From positions 17,758,001-17,822,000 of the forward strand of contig NW_020825289.1 of assembly GCF_003286085.1 (NCBI RefSeq): a stretch of DNA of 64,000 nt, written 5' to 3'. The translations under genes were made by a program, and so were the position numbers. Under the pieces are notes generated by a model. The model did not search any database. It was not told where the DNA came from and saw only the letters and a program-made list of their open reading frames with translations. This DNA comes from Drosophila persimilis (taxonomy: Eukaryota; Arthropoda; Insecta; Diptera; Drosophilidae). Shown here piece by piece: positions 51,563 through 63,911 of the stretch. Position 1 is the stretch's first letter, and each line of letters begins with the position of its first letter.

Positions 51563-51582
51563 GATAGATAGATAGATAGATA
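51563..51582. repeat. (gata)n microsatellite
   Basis: Five units of gata in the upstream intron of the RGK gene, next to TG-rich sequence. Confidence 0.85.
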
Positions 51583-53024
51583 ATAATGGCCCGCAGGTCG
51601 GACGTGGGCACCGTGAATACCGAGAACCGACAACCGCCCGACAAACAGTCGAGAGTCACATTTCGAGCTAAGCGGCTATCGAGGCAGCACACGTGTCCTG
51701 TCCTCCCCCTCCCCAGGAGAAGAAAGCGGGCGAGGCTGAAGCCCCACTGCAATGGGATACACGAAGTACTCATGTACGCGTAAGTGGCGTCGAGTCGATA
51801 TCATGGCACTCTGAGTACTTGCAACAGTTGGCTTGGCTTGGCCCGCGGGGACCTCTGCTGAGCCATAAAACTAAAGTGGGCCATGGGCCAAAGGCCAGTG
51901 GATTGTGCGCGCTCGTTCTAGTGAATGCAAAATCACTCAGGAGTTCAATTGAACTTTGAACAACTGGGAAATGGCCGACACTTGTTGCCTCTCGCAACGC
52001 GAGCTGCCGATGGGTATTCATTGACATACAGCAAAGGCTCTCTGGGGCGGAAAACAGGCAGTCCGCCAAGAGAGCGGAGCTCTTGTTTTCACTGCACATC
52101 AATCAAGCAGAAATGTAGGCAACATTTTCTCGCACAGACGCTCAACTTTAATAGCTGCGGGCACCCCTCGCCACCCCATTCCTCGACACCAAGCTGGTAA
52201 ATCCCATTAGAGAACTTTGTAGCGCAGGAAGCTCCTCTCTTACCGTCTCCTCCTCGTGAGTGTCGTGGGTGTAGTCCGCAAACAAACCGAGCCAACACCA
52301 ACACCAAGAACACCAAGAACTTTCACGCAAACCGCAAGAGACGCAGAGAGAGTGCGTGGTGCGTGGGTGGAGGGGGAGGTGGGGTTGGAACTTTTGCATA
52401 AGTTAATGGGGAATGTGTGTAGCCAAGTGCTGATGCCGTTGACGTCCCCCACCCGCATCTGCCGCTCGGTAATTGGGGCAGCCACTTACACCACCAGCAT
52501 ATCCGAGGATACGAACAGTTAACACTAAATGAACCACTTGCTTCGAACTGAGTTCTGGCTCTGGCTTCGGCTCAGGCTGCGGGCAGAGGTCTATTTCCAG
52601 CAGCCTTTGAGCTGCATCGCCCGGGGCGGTGTCGGCTGACTTGTGGGAGCGGATGTGGACGGGTGTGAACGGGTGTGGGCGGGTGTGGACGGACACCGTC
52701 TCCTTGTCTGGTCTGGCCTTTATGATTGCTGGTTGCTATGGCCAGCTTTTCATTACTTTGATTAAATAGAGATAAAACCATAAATTATGTTTACTTTGTG
52801 GCCATTTAGGCAGAGTATCCCAAAGGGGGGCCGAGGATCACTGTGCGTGTGTGTGTGTGTGTGTGGTATGAGTAATGGCCCATGGTATTTACACATGAGT
52901 TGGTCGCATCTTTCACTGCCGTCAGTATAACTATCAGTATAACCATTACCGGCCTCATTCTCGTGTCGTCTCGTCTCGCCTCGTTTCATTCATCTCATGA
53001 TACTGCTGTATAGGACCACTAAAA

Positions 53025-56000
53025 ATGGCACAGCAGCAACGCAGCTGGGATGAGGGAGCCAGCGGAGGTGGGGGCTATAGGCAGCAGGCCTCCGGCCAGC
53101 ACAAATCCACCGCTAGGACGGCCAGCAATCCATTGCCGAGCAGAGGAGCCACTCCCAAGGCGCCCAGGTATGAATAAATCTTCTCCACAGCTACTCCAAT
53201 GATGGGACATGGAACCTTTTCAGGCCCTACCATCCCGCACCGCCATCGGTATATGCAACTCCCTTAATGACGGGGACGGGGACGGGTCCGCGCAGTCCAA
53301 GCTATGGCTACAGCGGGGGATACGAGGCGCCCAGGAGTCCCAAGATCACAACGTCCTTCGCCAACGACAGCTGTGACGACGGGAGCAGCTCCACGCCGAG
53401 CTCCTACTACCAGACTCCGCCCTCGGGCTCCATAGATGACTCCTACTCGCTGTTCAGCGGTCGCACATCTGCCCGCAGTCCGAATGCTCCGTGCAAGTTC
53501 GTCTTCGATGCCGTGAGCCCCAATTCCGGAGCAGACCACTCCGCGTTTTCCAAGAAGTTTGAGTACTACGAGCCCTTCTCGCCGGACGGGGATGGTGGAC
53601 CCGAGTACTATGAGCCGCCCAGCTCGCCGCGTCGCCAGGGCTCCAAGAAGCTAATGAGGAGCAAGCTGCCGCTTGAGCCACTGCCTCTGGTGACCACAAC
53701 GGGCGTAGACGATGGCAGCAAGCGACGGCACGACGAGTGGGAGCTGCCGGTGATCAGCAAGATCGACGTGGCCCGGAACCTGAGCTCGGCAGAAGGAGCG
53801 GGAGCAAGAAGAGGGGGCTACTACGGGTTCAAGCGCGATTCCTGCGTGACCGACTGCACCCAGCTGTCCATGGAGTCGGGCGAGACGGGAACCCAGCACA
53901 CAAACAGCACCCTGGTGACCCACACCACGACTAGCTTCAGTTTTACGGACCCAGAGCAGCAGCAGCAGCAGCAACATCTGCAGCGGCAGCGCCGCCATGC
54001 CATCAACATCACCTCGAATCCCGGCTACCAGGTGCTCCACAGCTCGCACTCCACCTTGGACCGCACATGTTCCGACAGCGTGGTCTCCCTCCGCTATCGA
54101 AAGTCCACCAGCGACCTAACCCAGGATCCGGACCATGAGCTGAGCGGCTGCAAGCCACCCAAACCGGTCAAGGCAAAGCGCGAGGTCGTCGAGCACAAGC
54201 CCCGCCGCAGGGGCAGCTCCAAAGGAGGCCTGGCCCTCCTGGCCAGTCGCCGCAACTCGCGCGAGTCCATGAAGAGCGCCTGCTCCAATGCCTCCATAGT
54301 GTCCAACGATGATGTTGGCCCACTGGCCTTCCAAAGCTCCAATCGGGGTCGTCAGCGGAGAACGTCGAACTTTCTCGAGCTGCCAGGTGAGGGAAATATC
54401 CTTTGTAAGAGAGTGCAAACTTTGAATCGGCGGTTTCCCACGTTCCCCTGCAGTTCCCGACCACATTCGGCCGCGAGTCTGTTCTCTACCGGAGCGCCCG
54501 TACAATCCCAGGGCCAGCGACGATCTCTACCGCCTCCGTCACTTCTCCATCAGCAAGGGCAACGTGGTCAACTGCGGGGATTCCATAATCTCGCGCCGTT
54601 CCCGGAGCAACACGAGCGTGAACTCGACAAACAGCCGGGCCAGCGAAAGGTCCCCCTTCGAGGGTAGCTGCTGTGGTGGCGGGTATGCCAACGTGGACTC
54701 TCTGCCGGTCTCCTCGGACGAGTCGGACAACCTGGAGCCGCCGCCTGCGGCCCGCTACCGAGTGGTGATGCTGGGCGATGCGGGAGTGGGAAAGACGGCG
54801 CTTGTCAACCAGTTCATGACCTCGGAATACATGCACACCTACGATGCAAGCCTAGGTAAGTGTTGGGTGCGAGTCACCTGAGAGGAGACAGATGAGAGAC
54901 GAGAGACGCCTCTTAGAGTCTCTTAGGCTGGAGCGCAGTGAGTAGACAATCGTACCCGTAGCTGGAACCTATGTGTGTCTGACCCCTAGCTTCCCAGCTT
55001 CCACTTGGGTCTTTAGAGTTTAATTCTGATCTGAGTTTTAGACGATGAGTTCGGCGAGAAGACGGTCAGTGTCCTGCTGGATGACGAGGAGTCGGACATG
55101 GTCTTCATCGACCACCCGAGCGTCGAGATGAGCGTGGAGAACTCGCTCTCCACCTACGAGCCGCACGGCTGTGTCGTTGTCTTCTCGGTGGTCGACCGGG
55201 GCACGTTCCGTGTGGCCGAGGAAATCATCAATTATCTGTGGCAGGAGAAATACACCAAGGACAAGGCCGTCATCCTCGTAGGCAACAAGGCGGATCTGGC
55301 CCGTGCCCGGCTTATCACATCACAAGGTAACGTTGTAATTCCTGCTTCTTAATTATGATGGCTTGATTTCGTTTCATTATATCCATCCCTGCTATCCTCT
55401 CGGCTTTGTTTCGCTATTTTGTCATTTCCCCCAATTTATTATGGACGATGGACTATGAACTATGGTGGGCCCCCAGAGGGAAAAGCCCTGGCCGCCTCAC
55501 GCGATGCCAAATTTATCGAAACGTCAAGCGGCATACAGCACAATGTCGATGAGCTGCTCGTCGGCATATTGAAGCAGGTGAGTGCGAGTGGGCAGGGGTG
55601 TCCAGACAGGACACTGCAGGCAGTGGGCTGTGGACTGTGGGTTGCGGCTTGCGGGCATTTTAGGTTAGGTGCGAAACACACGCAACCCCCTCCGATGCAT
55701 GGGAAAAGTGTGCAGGAAACAAAGTTAAATGGATTTGCCGTGCCGTCTGCGTCTGCCCCATCCGACACCATCGAACACCAGAGCGACCACCCAGACGGTG
55801 CGGCAAATCCATTTAACTTTATTCCCTGCACAATTGGGGCGGCGTTGGGGTTGGGGTTGGGTATCCTTCCGGATCGTTTCACTAATTAATGAAAATTGAG
55901 CTGCCTGCGAGTGACTCAAACGGAAACCTGGCCGGTTAACGATAACCAGATTACAGAGGTTGTCTTCTCTCTCTTTTCCTTTTCTCTATATGCACTGTCT

Positions 56001-56170
56001 CTTCTACCCAGATGCGCCTGAAGGAGGTACGCGAGAAGAAGGCTACCCAGTCGAAGATGAAGCACTCTCGCACCCACATATCGCTGCATCTGGCCAAGGA
56101 GATTCTGCAGAAAATCTGCCTCTCCGACATCTCCAAGTCGAAGAGCTGTGAGAACCTCCATGTGCTCTAA
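53025..56170 (+). CDS. RGK-family (Rad/Gem/Kir) small GTPase
   Basis: Exons 53025-53167, 53224-54386, 54454-54855, 55042-55326, 55477-55577, 56012-56170 join in frame to 750 codons ending in TAA. The first ~490 residues are a low-complexity Ser/Pro/Tyr-rich extension with a short polyGln (near 53959). The G domain follows: G1 G-D-A-G-V-G-K-T, G4 N-K-A-D and G5 E-T-S-S. The canonical DxxG switch II is replaced by D-H-P-S-V-E, a defining RGK feature. The basic C-terminus ends S-K-S-C-E-N-L-H-V-L with no CAAX box, as in Rad, Gem and Rem. RGK proteins bind and inhibit voltage-gated Ca2+ channel beta subunits at the membrane and interact with 14-3-3 and calmodulin. D. melanogaster has three Rgk genes on 2R; I cannot say which this is. 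The ATG context (aaaaATGG) is good, but a longer N-terminus is possible. Confidence 0.92.
53959..53977 (+). repeat. CAG run encoding polyglutamine in the RGK protein
   Basis: Six CAG codons plus a CAA, giving a short Gln tract in the disordered N-terminal extension. Length variation is likely between strains. Confidence 0.85.
55709..55832 (+). ncRNA. Intronic 41-bp-stem inverted repeat, hairpin RNA candidate
   Basis: Arms 55709-55749 and 55792-55832 are reverse complements over 41 nt with four differences. Two of those become G-U pairs on the + strand, leaving two A-C mismatches. The loop is 42 nt. It sits inside the 434-bp last intron of the RGK gene (55578-56011) in the sense direction, so the pre-mRNA would fold into a stem longer than a usual pre-miRNA stem. 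It could be an unprocessed hairpin, an hpRNA/miRNA-like Dicer substrate, or the remains of a small foldback element. No expression evidence exists here. Confidence 0.5.
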
Positions 56171-58310
56171 GAAGATGGAAGGAGGATCCCCCAACAAATA
56201 CGAGTACCAGCCTCATGTGCAGAGCCATGGCTCCCAAACAGAATGAGAATGAGGAGGAAGAGGACGAGGACGAGGAAGAGGAAGAGAAGGGGCCGAGTCC
56301 ATTGTCGATGTCTTCTTTTGGCACATTCTTGTGTAAAAGCCAAATTATGCCACAGAGCACTGTGCAAAGGAGAATTTTTATCAAAAGCGGCAGGCGGAAT
56401 ATTTTGAATGCCATTCAGATTAGCCGAAGGGAGGCCCACGCTTTTGTTATGTTTTTTGCTACGTCGCCGTCGCCGTTGCCGGCCCCAAAAAATATTGAAA
56501 GTTTAATGTTAGGTCGCCGCTCCTCAGGACCATCTCCATCTCCATCCCCTTTGCCTTTCCCGTCACCATTCCGGCAAGTCATTGGCCGTGGTCAGGCCTC
56601 CGCGAGCAGCGATAATTCGTTTGTTTATGGCGGATGTTTCGATTAGCTTATCGGGCCCAGACGCACCTACTTTCGGGTTCTGACCAAGGCCTTGCCTTGT
56701 TGATAAGCGGCGACCCAGCGACGCGTGTGCAGCCTCCACCCAGAAGCTGGGCATAAGTACGAGTAGGCCCTAAGAATATGTGTATATTATGTGTATGTGT
56801 ACTTATATGTGTTCCAATGGAGAATAATTTCAAATCCAATAATGTACTGTCAATTTAACTAGGCGATGCTGATGCTGAAGCTGAAGGAGCAGCCATAGGC
56901 CCATGCAGAAGAGCGAACTTTATAGATGTTGATATACTTATACAAGCATATAGATATACAGATACAGATGCAGATAAAGTTACTATATATATATATATAT
57001 ATATATATCCTATCCGATAAGTGTGCGCTATCCATAGGTATATTTATTGAGTAGACTAAGGGATGTTTACTCCTCGATCTGCTCTGCAAAAACTCTTCCA
57101 ACTGACGAAAATCTCATATCGGATTGACTGTTGAATGTTGACTGTTGTTACTAGTACTAAAGTACGTACTAAATAAGCCTAAGCCCTAATCAAAGCATAA
57201 TCTAGCTCGTATGTGCGTATATGCTATATGTACGTGCATGTGAACATATGTATGTGTACTCGTATGTATTGTGTATTTGTGCATGTAAGTGGAGAACATT
57301 TCTAACTTTGATCTCTGAACTCTGAACTTATACGCTTATATTTGAAAAATACCTTTACAAAATGCGACAAAACAAGCAAAAATCAAACTAAAAACTAACC
57401 AAACTCTAACTATTTTCATATATAAACTTACACATTAGAGGGGAAAATTACTAGAGAAACCAGGTCAGGCCAGAACAGGCCGGGACAGCACTAGACACTC
57501 GACAGCCAACCACTTATATTTTTCCATTTTCCCCACCGAACACCACACCACACCATCCTTCATCCTCTATCCTTCCCTGTCGAGAGCACTTTATCATTTT
57601 TAACATTTACATTTACCGAAAACCAAAAAAACAAACAAACTAAAAAACTTGCCTCGTAAAAGTTGAAATCTACACAGAAAACTCTCCATCCTATTCCATC
57701 CCCTCTTTGGGGGCAATCTGTATCGCGCATACGCCGCGATTGCCAAGGTCCCGGCTTTAATTTGATTTGTTAATCCAATGTGGGAGGAAAGTATTCGAAT
57801 CAAAGCTAGCTAAACGCCCACCGAATTTATTGTGTAAAACTAATTGAAAAGCAACAAAAAAAACCCAAAAAAGATAAAAGATAAATTATTTCTAAATGGA
57901 ATTTTACTGCAGATTTATGTAACTGTGCTACACCTGCAAATTGGCTTAAAGCATAATTGTACAAATAACCAAAGTAGAGAAATGGTAGATCGATGTATAT
58001 TTATATTTTTCCAAAGCTAACGAGTACCTATACGAGTCTATACGAGATGATGATGATGATGGAGAGCCCCTCCCCCGCCCCACAGAGTGTGTTGCAGCAC
58101 ACTGTAATCCACAGTCGTCGACGTTGTGGTGTGTACATTGAGTGTTGCAAGCGTAGGAAGGAAGGAAGCCTTTGTGCCTGTCACAGAAATGAGGCGGCAG
58201 AAAAACCAAATTAATTAGAGTACAAGCGGATAAAATCAGATTTCTTCTGTTTGGTGTGTTTAACTCCCTCTCTACCCCTAAATCTCCCATCCCGATAAAG
58301 ATAAATAAAG
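56171..58310 (+). other. RGK gene 3' untranslated region
   Basis: After the stop codon lies an acidic-looking GAG/GAA run (56235-56290), an AT repeat (56985-57008), AC-rich sequence and AATAAA-like words, the last near 58302-58308. No coding frame is supported. The end of the transcript is uncertain. Confidence 0.4.
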
Positions 58311-61300
58311 GATAACTATGCTCTGTAACTGGCTACAAAAATCTGATCTCTCTCTCTCTTTATCCTTGACTGCTTGGGGAAGGACCCAGCATCCGCTCCG
58401 CTCCGTTCCGTTCGAGCCTCTAATCGAATCCCAGTTCAAGGGGCTGCTGCTCAGCTGTTGCGCACTTGAGGTTCATTAGGGGAATGCCTGCGAGGGTGGG
58501 ATAGGGATTGTAGAAATGTGTTAAGTGCTTGTTGTCAATCATACCGCAACCGAAACTTCGCTGGATTTCACGCTCCAGTGAAGCAGACTCAGCGATGGCG
58601 ATGGGCCCGTGACACGAGGCCCGCTTGGCAACGAATCAGAAAGGAGGCGCATGATAAGTCTTATTGGTTGTCGTCTTTTACGGATTTCTCGCTCTAAACT
58701 GCACCCAGGCACCCGCGCCCGGAAATCAATCAGGCGCTGAAATTCCGTAATTAACTTACGGCGGAGTCGAGAGATGAGACTGAAAAGTTGACAATCCGGC
58801 TCTGATTGATGGGCGGGAGGAAGTGCGGCATGTGGCATGGCAACCAGCCCTCATCGGATTCGGCTCTGTCACGGACAACGCGATGGGCTGGCAACGGACT
58901 CAGACTCAGACTGAGACTCAGAGAAAGTTTTCCGCCCTGACCCCGCCACCTGCTGAGGCTCATAATTTTAATGAGCTTATTTTATTTTGTTTAAGCAAGG
59001 AACGGTTCCAGCAGCTCCGAGCTCCGAGCTCCCACTCCCCTCTTTCTGATTACCAAGATTGTTCCTTTTTGTTGGCCCTGTTTCTGTCTCCGTTGAGTTC
59101 TTCTCCTTCAGACCTTAGACTGGAGATTGTGAGGACAGCAAAAATGGAAGAAAGGGATGGTATGGCAAAGGCTGAGGCTGAGGCTGACGCAGAGGCAGAG
59201 GAAAAATCAAACTGATTTAAGTTCAATAAACAAACGTAAATGAATAAACCCGCCTTGAGCTGGCCTTTAAACAGCGGTCCCATCCCCATCGTCGACATCA
59301 GCGAACGATTCCCTGCCACACAATCTCAAATATTTGTGAAAACATAAGCAGAGTCCTTGGCATTGCGATTGGGAGACGCGACACAAATCGACTTAAGTCT
59401 TCAGAGAATTACAACAGGGATGGACCACAGAGATTAATCTGAGAACAGCCAGGTGCTCTGTTACGGTAATTGTAATGGGGATAGCTTCATACGAACATCT
59501 CTCTTTGGAAAGAGCACTTTGGAGAGAGACTCCCAAGTCTTTCTCTCTAATTGCAATGCAGAAGGTCGGGGTCAGAATGGAAACGAAACGAAACCCATCT
59601 CGAATATGGCATTGATTATATGGCATATGGGATAACGGCTGTCGTCCTTCGGCATTTCCAAGCGGATTACTTGCAGGTCGTTCTGACGGAAGGCAATGCT
59701 TGAAGAGCTGTCCCGGGAAACGCATAAAAAGGGATGGAAAAGCACACACATAGTATACACCACTTTATAGAGAAAAAGCTACTTTCCTGCGGTGGGCCTG
59801 TGTGTGGATGTTAGCCATCCTAAACCAATTCGGCAAAAAAAAAAGAAAACGCAAACAATCCTCTCGCTCACACAAACAAGCTCTCAGGTATTCTCGCAAC
59901 ACAGATGAAGAAATATTCGCGCTGGCAGTCAACACTCTCAGGGGATTCATAACCAAATAAGCCGAATTTTTAAAGCATATTTTTCCGGCGGCGCTCCCGC
60001 CGCGATTCCCGGGGTCCTATCCCCGAGCGGCGAAGAAACGAAACTTTAAACAATGTGGAAAATGAAATTTAAATAACGATTTATTGCCTTTGAAGTGTGA
60101 TTATTTGTACAGAGCTAGGGACGGCTGATGAAGCAAACGACAGAAAATGTGGTACATACCCTGTACTCCTGTACTCCAAAGAACAGGGCCTGAAATATGC
60201 CTGTGATACCCTAGATAGGTCCCAAATGAGATTGGCAGTATGTGCATAGCGCTAGTGCATACTTCCATTGCGATATAGCGTAATGGCCGCGCCAGGCACT
60301 TCAATAGGAGCGGAGGGCAAGGGAAGTCTTCTACAGGTGTGCCCTTTCACTGTTTGTGTGTGTTCAGGCCATCAGCATCAAACGGACCCCAGACGAGGAA
60401 GGTGGGAAGGCAGGAGCAGGCAATCAGACCCCGGGCACCAGCCGATGCCGCTGTCAATTCATCGCCATTCATTGCCACGAAATTGCTTTTTCCGATAGCT
60501 GCTGCTGGAACTGGAACAGCAACAAGTGAGCGCCGGCCGCCTGACTTTCTCTCTCTCTCGCTATCTCGCTGAGTGGGTGGAAGCAATGCATATTTAGAGA
60601 AGGTAAGGCAGTACCGATCACACACAAGCGAGGGCGTTGTGCTTTTTGCGCGCATCCACGCATAGGGGAACACTCTCCAAAGACTGGTATGAACCCCGAA
60701 TAAATAGATACATCTCGCTGCCTTACCTTCCTTCGGATAGTGTGTGAGAGCCATATGGGTGTGTTTGTGTGCACAATTTACAAAGGAAATGAGAAAAGGT
60801 TTTCGGCTTGCTGCTTCCATTTTGTGTTTGTTTGCTTGCCTTTGACGATGCTCGCGGGGCGGGGCGGGGCGGCTTGCAAATTGGCGTGGAGAAGGAAACA
60901 GGAAGTTGTCAGGGCAGTGTTTATTCTTAAGCAGCAGACGGGAGGCAGGGCGCAAGAAGTCATAGGGAAACGAGACGAGGAAAAAGATCGAAAGGCACGG
61001 TGAAAAGGAAGCTGGGCAGAGAGGCTAGGGTAGGGTAGGGGTCGGCATTCGCGGCATGCAAATTACAGCGGAATTTCGATTGTAACCTAGAAACAACAGC
61101 GACCGCGACCCTCCGCCGACCCGCCTGCGACGCGAGAGAAGAAGAAAGGTACGCGCATTAAATTCGAAATGTGAAAGGACCTCGACAAAATAATCTCTTA
61201 AATGTACGCACAGTACGAGTATCTTGCGGGACCGGCGCACCAGAGCACCAGAGCACCGGATCGGGCGGGCGTGTGTTGCTTCAGCTAAATGCCAAAACTG

Positions 61301-63400
61301 GCAATTTGCTAAAGTTTGCCCCGCCCTCGCCCCCCCACAAAAGTAAACAGACGACGGACTACAGATGGGGTGCTGTGCTGCCTGAAAGGGAAGAGTCCCG
61401 GGTGTGGGAGGCAGCGGGATATAAAAGTCAAAGCTTGTCTGATACCGGGTGGAGACCGGGCAGGGACAGGGGCAGTGGCAGTGGCAGTGGCAGGGGCAGC
61501 AATGCTCGTTGGCAGGTTTATCTTCTCAGGGGCCAGCGCACTTGTTGAGCATTTTCAAGCAAATGTGTCAAAGAAATTGAAAGTCTGTCTGTCTGTCTGG
61601 TTAGGGGAGGGCAGAGTCAACAGACAGGTGCACCGGATGGTTTGTGGCACAGGAGTTCGTCCTCAGTGAGCTTTTTCTCTGGTACGCCAGTGTCAGAGTG
61701 AGAGTCAGTGGTAGGGCACAAAAGTGACCTTGATGCCAGAATGCGGATAAAAAAATATGGATAAAAAGTCAAAACGTTCTGAAAACATGTTGCAGCGCTC
61801 CGGGCCCCCGTCAGCAGCGTAACCCAATTCTGATCCCGGTCAAGGGTTGGCCTTGCCCCTGTGAAATGAACTGTTAACCGCACTGATAGCAAAGTCCCTA
61901 TCTCCCCAGCTCTTGGGGACGCTCTTGGCCTTGGCATCCAGTTGCAACAGAGTTGCAACTGTTGCAACTGTCACGGACACGACTTTCATGTCCCAAACGC
62001 TCTTTTTTACGTCCGTCGATGCCAGAATTGTTGTTTATTTTTTCAACATTTACCATATTGACTGGGCGTGGGCATGGACGTGACATTTTGAATAATGCAA
62101 ATTTGAATTTTACTCGGATTTCTGTTTTTTTTTTTTTTGGTTTTTATGCAGGTCCAGAATGTACACAAGCGCACATTGTAGGGTGTATATGTACACATGT
62201 ATGTATGTACATACATATGTATGTGGGGTGTTTGTTCGTCCAGTGTTTAATAGCGGATTCTCGAGAGGATTCGACCATTGGTTTTGCATAATGAATGAAA
62301 AGCTAACGAGCGATTTCCCCAAAGCAATACCCATGCAATGAATATGCATGCAAGGGTAACATCGATTTGAAATTTAAATTATTCCAAAAAAAAAAAACAG
62401 TGTTTGCCTGTTGTCTCGTTATCATAATCGAATTCTATTATTTGGACAATTCACACAAGTGTGGAATTTCTTTTTTCTACAATATAAACATTGAATGATT
62501 CCAAATGTAAATTCTGTAAAAGGAAACGCGTATTCAGAATCAGAATGCTTATGATTCAACGAATTCAGTATAAGCAAATGTCACAACTCGTAGATAGAGA
62601 CAAAATAATTCATAAATGTGGGCATAATAATATTTTCGCTTGGATGTTTGCTTGGATTATGAGCACCAAATCTGTAGTTTTTTCCATAAAATTTCTCCAT
62701 ATTTACCTAGTTTTCATACACCTATTTGTTGTGTATTGTGATGCAACTATCCGGCATATTTCAAATGAACTGTTGAACTGTAATCAATTCAGAAATAACG
62801 TTACTGCATCCATACGATTGCTACGATTTTAAAAGTCAATTCTACATGAGTATTCTACATGTCGATGTCATTGTCATGTATGTAGACGTCGGGCCACATT
62901 TGAAAAACTATACTATGAATTTGTACGAAGCTCTCCGGTCTAAAATGTAAAAATCTTTTCCCAAGAAAGACTCCAGAAAGCTTTTCGCTTTTCGTATAGA
63001 AAGCATGTATCGCATCAGGGAAATCCCCCATTTGGTGGTCTCTGAAAGCCGTTTAAATGTATTATACGTGTCCACAAATGGGCGTGGCATGCCTATTTCT
63101 GATTGAAAGGAGACTCTCTTTATCGATTGGCATCAATTTGAGTCAAAAAATTTTAGTCTTAAATTGGCAGAAAGACTTGGAAATATTGCTATATTGTTCA
63201 GCCGGGTTTAATATCAAACTCTTTTGACATTATATATACATTATACGAAAAGGGAAATATGTATGTATGAACAATGACCAACAATGCGAATTATCCGATT
63301 GCAGTTCCTCTCGTACGTAGTATAATTAGATTATCAATCCGGCTATATTTTCAACCTACTAAGTTTCGCAAAATTCCCAATGCCTCTTAGGGAACGTACG
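58311..63400. other. Intergenic region without a supported gene
   Basis: Both strands carry only short open frames with low-complexity or repeat-driven composition. Visible are a gaggct run (59170-59200), ggggc runs (60853-60872), gggta repeats (61025-61040), a ggcagt repeat (61468-61500), a poly-T (62125-62140) and TATG/CATA palindromic sequence (62190-62225). From about 62340 on the base composition becomes AT-rich. Confidence 0.5.
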
Positions 63401-63409
63401 CTACACGCA

Positions 63410-63674
63410 ATGGATCTACAAGTGCAGCTGTTTATATACATATACATACATATGTATTTTTTCAGAACCTATTTTTCTTTTTCTGAAATCTGCAATTCTA
63501 TAAAGTCAACTCTAGCGGATGCCATTATTTCAGGATGTATGGTGTGGTATGAGAACCCGAACATACTTCGAAGAGCTCATACATAACACAATCTTCAAAC
63601 CTCTTCGCACCGACTCATACGGCATATCGCCGGAGCAAAAACGGCAGTTGCTGGTTTTGGACCAATGCTGAAGT
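63410..63674 (+). pseudogene. Probable broken relict related to the gene starting at 63912
   Basis: At 63410 the sequence gcaATGGATCTACAAGTGCAGC agrees in 20 of 22 bases with the start of the next gene (63912). The frame then runs into simple TA-rich sequence. Further on, 63525-63674 contains a coding-looking segment, with the peptide R-T-R-T-Y-F-E-E-L-I-H-N-T-I-F and an end ...Q-L-L-V-L-D-Q-C-stop, in a frame interrupted upstream. Together they look like the start and an interior part of a duplicated gene with most of the body gone. The family is unknown to me; chemoreceptor-like is only a guess. Confidence 0.35.
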
Positions 63675-63911
63675 AGAGAATATTAAAAATTTCTACCTTG
63701 GCAGTAGATCCAGCTCAGTTTTCGGAACTCAGAATGTTCTTTGCATTGGCATTATCAAATACCGAGCATAAGTAGATTTAATTTATTTAGGCGAATCGTT
63801 AGCTGAGACGTGCACTAACTAGATTATAAACGCCTTAACTGCATTATTCGCCTACGTCTTAACCGAAAGAGTTTTACCACAATTCTGTTACCCGTTCTTA
63901 AGCAAGGTGCA

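Larger units (their letters stand above)
48641..53013 (+). other. Probable 5' leader exon and long intron of the RGK gene
   Basis: Coding sequence is absent over 4.3 kb upstream of the RGK exon acceptor tatag at 53009-53013. GC-rich sequence at 48640-48740 is a plausible leader exon, but I could not fix a promoter or donor. The exon at 53014 has no in-frame stop before its ATG, so a further upstream coding exon (longer isoform) is possible. Confidence 0.4.

Noticed and set aside
56215-56646. Acidic open frame (Glu/Asp runs) after the RGK stop codon
   Set aside because: It starts 45 bp past a genuine stop, is driven by a GAG/GAA repeat, and fits a 3' UTR better than a second gene.
60347-60955. 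202-residue minus-strand open frame in the right-hand intergenic region
   Set aside because: No domain, and composition reflects CT/GA repeats. No splice or promoter support.
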